DNA from: Toxonevra muliebris
Lineage: Eukaryota; Arthropoda; Insecta; Diptera; Pallopteridae
Length of the DNA: 64,000 bases
Direction of reading: 5' to 3'
NCBI GenBank assembly: GCA_963691655.1
Contig: OY829326.1
Location: 114,921,388 to 114,985,387, forward strand
The position numbers and the translations under genes were made by a program. A model generated the notes under the pieces. It was given only the letters and a program-made list of their open reading frames with translations. It ran no database searches and was not told the DNA's origin. Positions 45,757 to 57,936 of the stretch are shown here, one piece after another (the stretch's first letter is position 1; every line of letters starts with the position of its first letter).

Positions 45757-46440
45757 CTATGTTAAACGATTATATAGCCCCGAACTGGGCTTACGATCCG
45801 TAAAGAAATTTCGCAATATCATAATTTGTCCAATACCAATGAACAAAACTGCCGCTGTCTCTAAACATGACCAACATAAAACACGTTCATTTAATTCCTC
45901 TGCACGCTTCCGGCCTTGCGCTTCTCTTAATCGATGATGTGTCTGCGCATCTAGGATAACGTTCAAGCTCTTGTGTATGGCTTGTGATGATGTTTCCATT
46001 TGCGTCAACACTGTAGCATGTTCATCGACGCCGGGCAGCTCAGGCTCATCGCCTACTTGGAAATCAACATATACGAACTTGTGCGAAAACGATGAAAATT
46101 GGTTGCTAAAGCAGGCAGTATAGACGCCAACAATATCGGCTACAAACTGATAACTATCGAATGTTGCACGCTGCTGCTCATAGATGACCTTACCGTTGGG
46201 GTCTTTCAAAGTTACATCGACATCCAGCTGACCGCCAGCCGACACTTGAAATTCTAAATAGGCTGAAGTGTTACGTGCCTTGATATCCTCGTAGAAGCAG
46301 TCTTCAGAATTGTCAGCCAAGTCGAATGTGAACTCTACGGCACATACTGAATGATGATAAGCAAATATCAGCAAAAGCGCTAGGCTCACGAGCATAGTGC
46401 TGTGCGACTGGGCACTGAAGAAGCGCGTTGTGAATAGCAT
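45757..46440 (-). CDS. p24-1: p24 gamma-type (TMED3/7-like) ER-Golgi cargo receptor, 227 aa
   Basis: p24/TMED proteins are single-pass receptors cycling between ER and Golgi in COPII and COPI vesicles. A signal peptide ends near residue 34 (LALLLIFAYHHSVCA). The GOLD domain spans about 35-135: VEFTFDLADNSEDCFYEDI and GVYTACFSNQFS provide the Cys48-Cys110 disulfide pair typical of the family. The segment 150-187 (AIHKSLNVILDAQTHHRLRE onward) is the predicted coiled coil for oligomer formation. The membrane helix is about 190-209, and the tail RNFFTDRKP has the di-Phe COPII export signal. It is a single exon with normal length (family 200-230). The Met at 46440 gives a slightly long signal peptide; Met16 is an alternative start with an ideal one. 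The p24-1 name is by resemblance to the fly gamma member and should be confirmed, because opossum is another candidate. Confidence 0.88.
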   Translation of the reverse strand: MLFTTRFFSAQSHSTMLVSLALLLIFAYHHSVCAVEFTFDLADNSEDCFYEDIKARNTSAYLEFQVSAGGQLDVDVTLKDPNGKVIYEQQRATFDSYQFVADIVGVYTACFSNQFSSFSHKFVYVDFQVGDEPELPGVDEHATVLTQMETSSQAIHKSLNVILDAQTHHRLREAQGRKRAEELNERVLCWSCLETAAVLFIGIGQIMILRNFFTDRKPSSGLYNRLT

Positions 46441-47724
46441 TCTGAGGTCGTGTGCAACGCGGGGAATTGATTTCTCTTATTTCCTAGAGCCTTCAGATTG
46501 TGTTTACAGTAGTAGTGCCACGCAGTGTGTGTCACTTCACTGTAACATCACAAACCGAGAAATTTAAAGTAATTGATTAATTGTGCAACATTTTTAATAT
46601 ATTAAATATATAGTTTCAGTTGAAACTTACCAAAGAATTTATCAATATTTTTGATAATAAATTAATCTTTTTTCTTCGTTGATTATAACGAAAACTCCCA
46701 ATTTGTTTGCTTTTCGTCGTCGTTCGAATGGGATTAAAAAATTCTAGCAAATCTGACAGCTGACAAAATTATCGCCCTGAGACTGACGTGTCAAAGTATA
46801 CAAGAGTGTTGCCAGACAATAGAACATAAACAAGGTGATATTTTTGGTACTTATTTCTTACATGCCGTACTATTTACCTCTCGAGTAGGTAATTTTATTG
46901 ATGTGCAATATTCTAAGTGGTCTATTTTATTTTTATTTTTCCTGAGATGTGCTTAACGGTAAACCTTCTCTAAATGATATTAGAAAAAGTTAGAAAAATT
47001 AAGAAGAAAAGAGAGTTTATAAAACCTTTTTTAAAATCTTTTCATGAAACTGCAGACAGAAATATAAGAATGACCGATTTGAGTAGAAGCACATTCCCAA
47101 AACTAGAAAAATGCAGCATTTTAAGAAGCTTCAGTTTAAGTGTTCACTTTTTAAAGGAAGGGGAAAAATAGATTTTTATATTTAGTTATTACATAATAAT
47201 GAGCAAATCGTAACAAATATTATTTATTACATAGTTAAAATATAATTAAAATTAATAGCTACATGAACAATCTATATCAGCAATGGCTTTCACTTGAAGC
47301 TTATAATAAAAATTAAAAATGTATAAATTAGTGGAAAATGTCCTGCTTTGAAGTTATAAATACTTTAAAAATTCTTCCAACCCTTTTTTTTTTTTGGTAT
47401 TGATTGAAATTTGCACAACGCATCAGCAACCGTAGAACGGTAAGAATCAACAAGAGTCATAGTGGTTCTGCGGTTTTTACTGTGGATTATATGGTGAAGA
47501 AGAATATAATATCAGACTCAATATAAATAAAACTGTATAAAATTTTCGTTTCATCTGTAATCAATAGTTTTATGGGCATTTTTTTGTTGAATTGTACGAA
47601 GTACATATTAAACCATTTTGGTACTCTTTAATGCAACTATGGTTATATTGTTTTTGCTGTTACCTCTTTGATTAATACACCGGCAAGTTATTCAAAATTC
47701 TTTTATAAAGAAAGATCAAATAAA
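46441..47724. other. Head-to-head intergenic region between p24 and NUDCD1 genes
   Basis: 1.28 kb separates two divergent start codons, so both promoters must lie here unless there are distant 5' exons. Stop codons are dense and no extra exon is evident. Short open stretches (46974-47171) are Lys/Ser-rich and unsupported. No TATA box or Inr could be assigned safely. Confidence 0.5.
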
Positions 47725-49692
47725 ATGACTAAAATAATAGAACTGCGACAGGATCGTAATTTGATATGCAACAATTTCGATGGGTATAAACTTTCACTGG
47801 ATGGCGTTCCAGTTTTACGGCAAGATTTGCAAATGCCGCCATATAAAGCAGAACCCAACGAAGAGCAGTAAGTTTGCATAGCATTAAAAGACAAATCCGG
47901 TATCGACTGACGCTAAACCACTATATTATTTTCCCAGATATTCACTTTTACATGCCGAGCTGTTTTCCATGCAGAATCTGCTGCAAGTGGATCCCTGGTC
48001 TCGCACAACATCATACTACGTAAATCGTTCAGGCGAGGTGATGCGTAGTGGGTATAACGAAAATACTGGACGTCCAGAAGCACTCCAAGTAGTTTTCCGT
48101 TTTAAAGATGTTGGTGATGTAACCAAAACGCAGCATCGTGTTAAAGGTGACTACAATTATTCCATGCGTTTTATATCGGAAAAATATTGTGTTCTGTGTG
48201 ATGGATTGCGTCAACTATTTCTATTGGACACCAGTGATCGATTGAGAGCAACCGAATGGAAGGAAATTGCCAAAACGTATATATTTGCCGATGGTGAAGA
48301 ACAAAACGACCAGAAAAAGATGCGCAGTTATTTGCTTTATGATTGTCGCTTGGACGTCATACAAGAGCAGAAACAAATATCGTTGGCATTGGGAAGAGTA
48401 CAGCGGGTGGATACAATTACTGATGGTGGTTCAAGTCATTATCTGCATTTGCACTGGGCAAAATGGATTCTTACGGACGTGTGGCAGTTTTCGGTTTTGG
48501 ATACACTGGAAGGTAAAGGTTCGCTTTACTATTGTGTGTTTGAACCCCGTGCTGAATCGTTAGTTATAAGTTCCAATCGCGAGTTTAAATTTCGTTCACA
48601 AAAAATAGCAGATGCCACAAATGACACAGTAGAAACACACGAAAAACCACAACTACACGAAGAAAATAAAGAAATCCATGAATTCACGTGGACGCAAACT
48701 GATGACGAAATATTACTCAGTTTTAGTGTAAAAACGAATAAGGAGAAAAATGATTACAATGTGAAATGTACAGCACAACAGGTTATAGTAATGTGCGCTG
48801 ATGAAATTCTTTTTGACAACGAGTTGTACGCCAAAGTCGATAAGGATTTGATGACATGGACAAAGGTTAGCGTCATAAATTATATTTGTTTACTTTTTCA
48901 CAATTTATTTTACCATTTGAAATTACAGGAAAACAATTGTATACAAATAATATTAGTTAAAGAGATTTCAGCTTTATCATGGCCTTCACTACTCCCCGAC
49001 GGTGCTGGCCCCAAAGAGACATCGGAGAGTGGCGACAATCAAAGTTGTATACCATCCGAACAGCAGCCAATTGCTAATTTGGAAGCGCCTATTGAGGATT
49101 GTGATTTTCCAATGGGAATTACTGAGGATGAAATCAAAATCGGTATGTAAACCAATTTGTTTAGAATTAACTTACATTTATATAATATACCTACATTTTT
49201 TCCTCAGAACGCATACACCTGCCAACTAAAACTATAACACACACTGTCCTGCTCGGCTCAAATCCACCTTTATTTGCTACAAGTTTACGTCCAGGCTTTC
49301 CACTTGCATTCGCAACACGTCAAGATGTTGATGCTTGCCTTTGGTTGCAACAATACAATCCAAGCAAGCCCAATGAATGGTCACTGCGACATGAAGGCAA
49401 TCTGCATGCTTTTGGCTATGTGCAAGCATCTAAACAGCAAAAGAAATTTATTGACTGCTCGCCAGATTTAAATTATTCTGTAATTTGTGAATCACATCGT
49501 CACATTTTTCTTTACAAATCCAATTATGATGGTGCAAATGGTTTGCGAAATCGCAATGGGCCACAGGTTGCAATTGGCAAGCAACATTTAATAACTTTAG
49601 AAGATGTTGGTGAAGTTTTGGGGATTGCTACTGCACCAAGTGTAATTACACTGTTGACAGAGAAATGCATTTTATATTTGCAAATTAATTGA
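47725..49692 (+). CDS. NudC domain-containing protein 1 (NUDCD1) homologue, four exons, 589 aa
   Basis: Exons: 47725-47867, 47938-48865, 48929-49142 and 49208-49692. Introns of 70, 63 and 65 bp have GT...AG ends (GTAAGT/CCCAG, GTTAGC/TACAG, GTATGT/CTCAG) and matching phases. The start Met (MTKIIELRQDRNLIC) is preferred over an in-frame Met at 47668, which would add 19 residues of unlikely composition. A CS/p23-like domain lies at about residues 293-375: FTWTQTDDEILLSFSV begins it and MTWTKENNCIQIILVK ends it. Flanking blocks LQVDPWSRTTSYYVN, HLHWAKWILTDVWQFSVLD and the C-terminal DVDACLWLQ fit NUDCD1 (about 583 aa in human). NUDCD1 is an HSP90-linked co-chaperone-type protein reported with NudC-family clients and splicing/COPI partners; its role in flies is poorly known. 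AATAAA at 49852-49857 follows the stop by 160 bp. No disruption. Confidence 0.9.
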
Positions 49693-49999
49693 TTTAATCA
49701 ATTGAATTTTATTTTGTATAGCAATATACGTGTATAATTTTTTAAGCGTACTTTGTAAAGTGGGACTTCTGTTATAAACATATGCAGACAAGTTAAAAAA
49801 CAGTAAATCTCAAAACAAAAAGAACTTTTTTTTTTTTTTGCATTTCTGTGAAATAAAGGATTGCTCTATAGAGTAATTCTAGAGAAAGAGGTTGTTCCTA
49901 AACTTAAGTTTGAAGAATAAAGGTACCGTGAATCCGCTAGTGAATGCACGCGCATGTCACTCAGACCCATTTGGTAGGTATAAACCAAATATATTCACT
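49693..49999 (+). other. 3' UTR and downstream region of the NUDCD1 homologue
   Basis: An AATAAA signal stands at 49852-49857 after a run of T (49825-49839). Another AATAAA lies at about 49916-49921. Nothing coding is seen. Confidence 0.55.
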
Positions 50000-50183
50000 C
50001 CGGAAGTTTATTCTAATCTTACTACTGTATATAGTTTCTAGCAATGTAATCAGCCCTTCATTTCTATAGGAATATGGGAGAAAGAAACAAATTTTTCCGG
50101 GAGTTTCATTATAGGAATATTTAGAATAGGGCTGATTACATTGCTAGAAACTATACAGTAGTGAAATTAGAATAAACTTTCGG
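50000..50183. mobile_element. 184-bp hairpin MITE with about 56-bp inverted repeats
   Basis: The left arm (50000-50057) starts CCGGAAGTTTATTCTAAT and ends AGCAATGTAATCAGCCCT. The right arm (50128-50183) is its reverse complement with about five differences. The loop is 70 bases. The arms make up some 60 percent of the element, so single strands could fold into a long stem. I did not identify a clear target duplication or superfamily. Confidence 0.75.
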
Positions 50184-50888
50184 ATTAATGTTGAATTTTT
50201 ACATTATTACTCTACATATGTATCCCAATTGTTACCAAATTTACAACTTAGGTCTGGATATTGAAATCTGAAAATTTGAATGTGTATTTTCCTGTGGAAT
50301 AGACAATTCTGAAAGATTTTACTGAACCTCAATAGCTCTTCGTTTGCATTAAATTGTTCAGTATGAGGTTTACAGTCATTGTTATTACTTAGTATAGTAG
50401 TTAGCTCAAAAATTGATTATAAACATTTAATTTATTGTAAGTTTAAATGCGTTAATATGTTTTTACACATTAATAGCGTCTGCAACTTTTAAACAAATAT
50501 ATCTCAGTTCCCCAATTTGAATATACAAATGAGTAAATATTTTGCAGAAGGGATCCCAATCAATACAACCCTGCAGAGCAAATGGGGGCAACAAAATAAA
50601 ATGTCAGAAGTTAAAATTTTGTTTCGTTTTCTCATTCGCAGAAACCGCATAAATACGAAAGAGTTTCAGTTGAAATGCTTCAGAGATTTTAGAATTGAAC
50701 ACAAATTGGAGGTATAAGTGAAAGAAAGAATACTTTAGCACGCGGTACTACGACACGACAACGGCGAGGAAATACATACAAAAAGGAAAAGTGAATTGTG
50801 TGTGAATCGTGAATATAATTAGAATTGAAAATCGGGTTAGAAAAAAAGTGCACCTTATAAAATAATAAAATACATTTTTTTTATTCTC
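50184..50888. other. AT-rich spacer, no supported gene
   Basis: Small open frames (for example 50517-50717) carry no recognisable motif. The stretch just before 50889 becomes less AT-rich and could belong to a promoter. Confidence 0.4.
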
Positions 50889-51629
50889 TTGTCGTGGAGC
50901 GAGCTTCAATTTCAGTCTGTCAGTCAGCCATTCAGAGTGTTTGGTGTGTGCATATTATTTGTTGTGGACAATTTAATTGTTGCCCGCGTTTTTCCTCTAC
51001 CAATTTACGCTGTGCATATGCTTCGAAGTGGAGTGAGGTCATCCTCTGATATTTCGTTATCGCTACCAATTTCTTTTGTGGGAGCGCCATCACAGCGTGT
51101 CAACAGCAGCGGAGCTCTTAACTAAAAACCTCACGCGGGATACACCGATAGACGCCTTTTAGCAAAATCTATTTTTGTGAAGAATTTGCAAAAGTAAAAA
51201 GTAGAAAAAGCGTGAGCAATTACTTTGCAATTTTTATGTTCTAGAAAGAAAATTTGCATTTGAAAAATTCTTTGTGAAAATATTAAAAAACCAGCAAAAA
51301 AAGAAGAGAAACAGGGAAGTGAAAAAACTATAATCAGAGTGCAAAGATTTATCATTTCATCGGGCCATTACACAATTGCATAAAACATATTTGGTTCTTT
51401 ACTTTTTGCCACCCACACGTTTTGTCGTCATCTTCTCCATCGTCGTCGCATCTTTTAAGTGAAGTGTGGAAATTTTTGTGGCTGTGCCAATTTAACATTT
51501 GTGAGGCAACTCCCCTCTGCTGATTTTGTTCTACTTACTTCCTCTATAATTTGGAGAGCAAGCCACGCATTTGCATCGTATTTTAAATTGAAACAATTTT
51601 CATTTGTGATTCTTAAAAACTGTAAGCCG
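50889..51629 (+). other. Possible non-coding 5' leader exon of a gene extending to the right
   Basis: The composition changes here to that of a fly 5' UTR: purine-rich stretches, CGTCGTCG/TCTTCTCC triplets and few long T runs. TTTCAGTCTGTCAGTCAG at 50908-50925 includes an initiator-like TCAGT near the start, and CCGGTAAGT at 51628-51635 is a near-consensus splice donor at the end. No downstream acceptor and coding exon were found before 64,000, so the gene would have a long first intron. The open frame at 50889-51125 has no domain. This is inference from composition and one splice signal. Confidence 0.3.
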
Positions 51630-53650
51630 GTAAGTTGCATTAAATAACCAAAGCAATATTTACATCTTAAATGTAGTTTTTTTCAGTATATTTTCATTGT
51701 AGATACCCAAAAACCATGCACTCATGCACATGTCTTCGTATATACAGAAAAGTTATATGTACTATAAAAACAGGGTGCTTTACTAATGCGCCCCATTTAC
51801 TTGTCAAAGATTCATTCTTCACCTGGGAAAATACCTACATTTATTTGTGTATACCTATTTTAGCTCTAGTATTCTAAAAAATAAATCAATATATAGGCAT
51901 TTTTCCTTTATCGATTTTCCCTTCTACCCACTAATCACGTATTATGTTGTATGTAGGTAGGTGTTATTCAAATTAAATTTATTATTACCATTGTAGTGTA
52001 ACATTCAAATCGTGTATTGGAAGTAATTCGGTTGTATAATATATTTTGTTTCTGTCTTATCTTGATTTCCTCCTATTCGCATGCTATTTACTTACATTGT
52101 TCTTTTGCGTTGCGTTGGTCAAGTGTTGGTAACCTTGACATTCGCTTTAATTTTTCGCTTAATGTAGGTATTTAATTTTTTGCACTCTACATGCAGCGTA
52201 ATAAAAGTGTACAAAATATTGAAAAAATAGCTGTGATAAAATGTAAATAAATTTTGGAAATCTTATTCGAAAACAATTAAAGGTAGATAACTTCAGAAAT
52301 TTGTCAAATTCAGCCTAAGAGTTAGAGATCCGTTTGCATGACATCCATGCTCTAGAGTTGGGGTTTGATACTGGATTGCCAATGTTGTAAATATATGAAA
52401 AATAGCTTAATAAATAATTAATATAAAATATGTTCTCAGTCGGTTACACTGAGAACTCGCATATCCTTGTTCTCAGCGTTGATTAAAATATTCCAATGAA
52501 GACTACATATCATAAAATTGGAGAAGTTTGTAGCGGTTATATTTGAGATTAAATTTATAGAAATTCAACTTAATAAATAAATTTAATTCAAATATTAGAC
52601 ACCGGTTATTAGAAAGTTCTCTTGAGAACTAAGTTTTAAATATTACGTGTAATTTTTAGCAGACAAGAGAAAAATGTATTTACTCTTTATACCTTAATCT
52701 TTTCCTTTATTTTTGCAATCACTGGATTCTCTAATGGCGAACATAACTGAGAAAAAAAATAAATTAAACTAGTTTAACTTTGAATGAGTGCCAAATATGT
52801 TACGAAATAAAATCAATAGAATGTATGTTTGAAAGAATTTTTTTGGTTTTCGTTGTGTGCTGTAAAATGCTTAACTTTCTGCAAAATGCTTAAAACGAGT
52901 ATTTTAGTTGAATAGCTTTAAAAATTAGGTTTGGGCATTGAACTTGAGCTGCTAATCATACAAGATTAATATACATTTTTAAATACATGGGCATATAATC
53001 TGAATTTTTTATGCATGTACGTAGTAGAATATTTGATTGAAAATAATTCGTTGCATATGAATCAAATTGTACCTATCATGTATATATGTACAATGAAAGT
53101 AGAGTATTTGAACTTCGTCAAGGCCGAAGAAAATTATTTTCTTTGTACCTTTTTCATTTCATTCCAAGAAGCAAAGTGAAAAAAAAGTGTGAAGAGCATT
53201 AAAAGTTTGACAAAGAGCTCAGAAAACTGGTTATGGTTATTAAATAAAAGCCTATATGGATACAGAGAGTAAGGGACGGAGGACGTACACCAAACAAACA
53301 CTCGAATTCGAGATTCTATCACAATTACGTGCATATGTACGTATCGATTAATGAGTATAGAAGAATAAGTGGTACATTATTTTAGGAACATTAAAATCAC
53401 ATTAGCGCATTACTGTACCCAATTGTTATCCAATAGTTCATTCCACAAGAGATATTTAAATCAAAAGAAGAAAATTCTAGGAAATTCATTTTAGTTAAAA
53501 CATTATTTTTAATGAATAATGTCAAATAAAGGCATCTAGTAAATTCCCTTTAACGTAAGTGAATTCTAGTAAAATTGTTCTAGTTAAAAAAAAAATAAAA
53601 AATTTCAATGAAAAAATGTCAAAAAATCATATGGTAAATTCCCTTTAATT
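51630..53650. other. AT-rich presumed intronic or intergenic DNA
   Basis: No exon, RNA gene or bounded element could be supported. A pair of short direct repeats around GTAAATTCCCTTTAA (53538-53552 and 53635-53649) stands just before the inverted-repeat element at 53651. Confidence 0.45.
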
Positions 53651-54108
53651 ACACTGCACAACGTAATTTACGAAAAGAAAAGGCTCAAGAGATTTCAATA
53701 TGAATCTTGTCAAATTTGAGTACGCTGAACACGATGGTATTATCAATTTTTCACTATATCGTCTAAATTAACAAGGTTATATAATATTTGCTAATAAATT
53801 TTTAAACAAAATCAAATTTTCAAAGGAAAATTGAAATTTTCACAATAATCCCAGATTATACTTTTTGCTAAGTGTCGAAAAGTAATTTAAAAAAAAGAAA
53901 AACATATTATTTTCGAAATTTACAACGTGTGTTTGGTATAATGTGAAAGTATGATATTATATAAAAATTTATAAACAAGTGTTACATATGAAATTTGTGT
54001 TCAAATCGCTATATAAAGGAATTTAGATGATATAAATCGTGTTCAGCATACTCAAATTAAACAAAATCCACTTTCAAATCTGTTGAGTTTTTTGAACGTT
54101 GCACGGTG
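53651..54108. mobile_element. Inverted-repeat element, about 458 bp, with CAC-x-GTGCAACG-like ends
   Basis: The left edge reads ACACTGCACAACGTAA and, about 65 bases in, AATTTGAGTACGCTGAACACGAT. The right edge in reverse complement reads ACACCGTGCAACGTTC and then TTTGAGTATGCTGAACACGAT at a similar depth. The arms of about 80 bases are clearly related but imperfect, so the element is old. There is no coding capacity and no clear target duplication. A similar end word, TTGCACAGTGCAA, is present at 37031-37043. Confidence 0.55.
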
Positions 54109-54845
54109 TTCTTTTTCATTCAAAAAAAGAAAAATATTTTTTACGATAAAAAAAAAAAACAATTTAACACCAATTAACATGTGGTCTGGTCTTCTCTCAA
54201 TGCAATGACTAATCACATATTATTTTAATTTTATTGTCGGCTGACGTTTTTTTAACCAAAGTTTGTTTTGTGTTTTTTCCATGCTTATTCATAAATTAAA
54301 ATTTTTATTATTTTATAGTATATCGTTGAATGAGAAAAATTTGCTTTTGAATAGTTAAATTAATTTGAATGGTTGTTTATTTTTGTAAAAAGTTTATTTG
54401 TTTAACTCTTTTGCTATCGGCATTTTAAAAACTTGAATATTTTTCTATACAATTATTTACGCTATAGAATTCTTTATACGCATGTTCTTTATGAGTTCAT
54501 TACCTGTAAGAGAAGTCGTAAGTTGGTGCCATAATGTAATATACTTTTAACTTTAGTTGATAAAATTTTTGAAACTGGAGCTTTCCGGGCATTGAACTAT
54601 TTCCCGAAATTATTAAAAAAAAATATATATTTTTGAGCCTAACGTCCAGCTTGGAAAATACTCATGCAGTTTCTAATTTCCGGATAGTCGATATTTTGTC
54701 AGGATTTCCTTCTTTTTTGCGATTCTTATTTCAAAGTTTAGACTATTGTATAGAATAATCTAAAATATAAATTTTAGTGTACTCCCAACTTGAAATTATT
54801 TTTTCTTTTGGGAATTTAATAGCTGAGCAAGGGGTTTTCTCGTAA

Positions 54846-54957
54846 GGCTGTGGTTATATTGCGAGTATGCGCGGGCAACACAATGAAATTGTTGTTGCGC
54901 CGAACACAAAGAGAGAGTCTTTGCTCACTCTCACACCGAACACTATATGCTCGTGTT
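54846..54957 (+). mobile_element. Left end of a GGCTGTGGTTATATTG-family element
   Basis: It matches the first 110 bases of the MITE at 40341 with few changes: AGGCTGTGGTTATATTGCGA, GTTGTTGCGCCGAACACAAA, CTCTCACACCGAACACTATA. The match stops at GCTCGTG. The corresponding right end is found 4.5 kb away at 59496-59656 in the same orientation, so the two may bound one long element. Confidence 0.75.
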
Positions 54958-54989
54958 TGCTTCATTAGAAGAAACCCGACAGTCGAAAA

Positions 54990-55200
54990 AGATTGAAACT
55001 GAAGAGTTTACTAGATAAAGATCGTTTTCAAACTCAAAGAAAAACTGGCAGAAGCACTAAGTATTGATAGATTCACTCTTGGAAAACGCCTACATCAGAT
55101 GAGAACGGTTTGAAAGAAAGAATTGCTTCAAAGATATGCCTGATTTTTGTATCGTTTTATCTCACTTGTGATGAAGCATAGATTTACAATGACGATAAAA
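54990..55200 (+). pseudogene. Weak mariner-like transposase relic
   Basis: Across frame changes one can read KLAEALSIDRFTLGKRLHQM (like the second HTH region of mariner transposases, LAE-L-V--STV-KRLH-M), then FLYRF and DEA-IYNDDKR, where intact mariner proteins have a catalytic GDEKWI-YDN-KR block. The stretch between them that should hold WVPHELSE-type sequence is shortened. The match is short and interrupted by stops, so it is tentative. Confidence 0.35.
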
Positions 55201-55889
55201 GGTCCGTTTCCGTACTTTACCGCGGGTGCACGAATTTACCCATAACAGCCTTAAAGCGTTCCTGTACTCAAAAAACTTGCAAATGAGTGCGGATATGAGA
55301 AAGTAATTGTCTTCTTCTTGCATGAAAAAGCACGCACGTTTTCTTCGGATAAAAATGGTATAAGTGTCAATCAGCTGTTTTGTGTTTATCAGCTGTTTTG
55401 CTTTTGTGAAAATTGAAAATTTGAGATTTATAAATAAATAAAGAATTTTCGGAAAAATAAGTTTTATTTAAAATGGAAAATGTTCCAAAGACATTTAAAA
55501 ATGTATTAATTATATATTTGTTAATTTTTAATGTATATTTGTTAAAGATTAATGACGCAAGTGTCTGTTTAACTTCTGAAGATAGAGCTTCTGCTATTTC
55601 TGAATATCGCAAATAGCAATGAAGATTCTTCAGAAGTAGTCAGACGAATAATTTATGTTTAATTTTTTCATTATTTATTTATTTTCTTGTAAGATTCATT
55701 TTTATTAAATATCGCAGACACTTTGTTTTTAAATTTAACTGCCGCTATAATTTGACGTTTTGTTTCGAGCAAGAAAAGTGGTTTTTTGCGTTCCCGTACT
55801 TTTGTGCATTTTTGTCTATAGCAAAGAGTGTTTTTTTGTTTACTCTCAGTTTACCAAACTTTACCCCAAAAAGTACAGGAACAGAACTA
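55201..55889. mobile_element. Possible MITE with GTACTTT-type inverted ends
   Basis: The left end GGTCCGTTTCCGTACTTTA is similar to the reverse-complemented right end AGTTCTGTTCCTGTACTTTT. Subterminal words (GCGTTCCTGTACTC near 55256, GCGTTCCCGTACTTTT near 55786) repeat the core. CAGCTGTTTTG words occur twice at 55370-55400. No gene and no clear target duplication, so confidence is limited. Confidence 0.4.
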
Positions 55890-57936
55890 ATGTCTGATTA
55901 GATCTCTTCAAAAAATGAATAACTCAAAGAAAAATCAAAGTTTTTCAAAACTATTTTTGAAAATACCTTTTTTGGTGTAACCACTATCCAAAAAGGAAAT
56001 TATAAAAAAAAACAACAGTTTTATCTGTGTGGCTCGGCTGGAAAAAACCTTGCTTAGCTGATAGCTTTGGTCAAATTTTGAAGCTTCTTATGTACTATAG
56101 AATGTGATGTTTACTACCGAACAAATATACCTTTTCCTTTTTATTCATTCCATTGGATTGTCACATATAATGATCTAGGTTTGAGTGTGTTTGACTGTAT
56201 GTATATTAATTAGTCGCGGACTCGAGGTATGAATTAGAGAACATCCAACAAAGAAAAATCAAAAATTCTGAACTTTTTTGATTTTATTTATTTGTTCTGT
56301 TGATTGTTCTAATATTTGGTGGGTACACCGTAAAAAAAATAAAACTCAGACCAATAAATAGTTTAAAGGATCTTCAAATGCCACATTTCAAGTCTGAACT
56401 ATTTCCGGTTTAATTCATTTTCCGAAAGTTCGTAAAATTCTTTATTGAATTCATTTATTTTATGACAATTTCAAACTTTATTGTTACGTAGTTTAATACT
56501 TTGTCTATTCTTTATTACATATACACAGTACATTTTTTTAGTACATACATACATATGCTGAAAAAAAAAAGTTATTATAATTTGTTAACTTATCTTAAAA
56601 CAAATTGTCAAGTGTTAGACATAATCTAAAAAAAATGTCACTTTATCTATCTTTATACAAATAATACTTGAACGTATCTAAATGTAGGCATTAATATATT
56701 TGGCATGTTGTATATATTAATGCCCACACTCGTGTATAAAACTAATCCTCGAAACAAGTCTATCAAATTCTTATCACAAGTTAAAGTAACAAAAGTTGTA
56801 ATTTACTTTCATTAAGTTTTTAACTAGAGATTCATATAAAAAAAGTTGCATTAAAGTCTAATTTTAAAAGTACCACATACATTAATTGATTTTTAATAGT
56901 TTCTTAAGTAATGAGTCGCGTCGTCATAAAAGTCGACTGCTTTTTAATTGAATTGTAAAACTTGGTCGCTTGATGAGTTAAAAATGTTATCTTCACTTAA
57001 GTAATATTAATTAAATTTTTGTTGTTTAATTAAAAAATAGATGAGTTGTCTAACTATTTAAGTATTTTTGTTCAATACAAACTTATTATGACATTCAAGA
57101 CTTGTAATGACTTCACTTCTGTTTAATAAATTATTTAAAATTTTAATTTATAGATTCGGAATACGATACGTAATAGTTTAAATATCTGACTTTATTTTAC
57201 GTCTGAATCAATTAATCAATTCGGCAGCCAGTTGCCGTAAGCTGTTGTCTTCGTTCAATTTCGATTTAAATAAGATTACAATAAACTGATATAGAAACCA
57301 CACTTCTTTATATGTGTACATTGAACACGTGATAGTCAAAAATTAATTATAGTCCATAGTTATTCACGAAATTTTCAAACAAATTTTTGCTGAATAATAC
57401 ATTGCTGATAAGTTAAATTAATCTCTAAAACAGCGATGGGCACCTATTCAAGCACAGTGATCGACTAAACTGTCTTTCTATGACTGTGGTTCAGTGCTGC
57501 CAGAGCAGATCGTGGATAATACGCATATACTAACGTAGAGGGTGAGGGAAAGTTTTAAAAAATCCGTTTCTACTAGAATTTCAAGAAATTGTATTTAAAT
57601 TGTCAATTTTCGGAGAAATGTTAGAAAAACCATTTGTTAGAAAGAATACAAACATTCATTTTGGTGATTTACATAAAAATTCAAAACGTAATGTTTGGTG
57701 GTTTATACATGTATGACATGACCATTGATTGCAACTATATCAAGTATAATTGTAAGAAAATGATAAATATTGAAGTACTGTGTACATGAAGGCATCACTT
57801 GAAAATTTTTTTGTGATTGAATTTTCAAATGTAGTTTCCGAATTCTATCAACTTAAAAGGAATACAATAGATTTCTATCCAAATTAATAAGAAAATTACA
57901 AGACTTCAGGTTATTATGAAGCAAATATTATTACTA
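55890..57936. other. AT-rich DNA without a supported gene
   Basis: Microsatellite-like TACATACATACATATG at 56542-56557 and several A runs are present. No coding frame with a known motif, RNA gene or clear inverted repeat was found. Confidence 0.45.

Noticed and set aside
50889..51125. 78-residue open frame in the putative leader exon
   Set aside because: It resembles a signal-peptide protein by chance; with no homology, a non-coding leader is the simpler reading.
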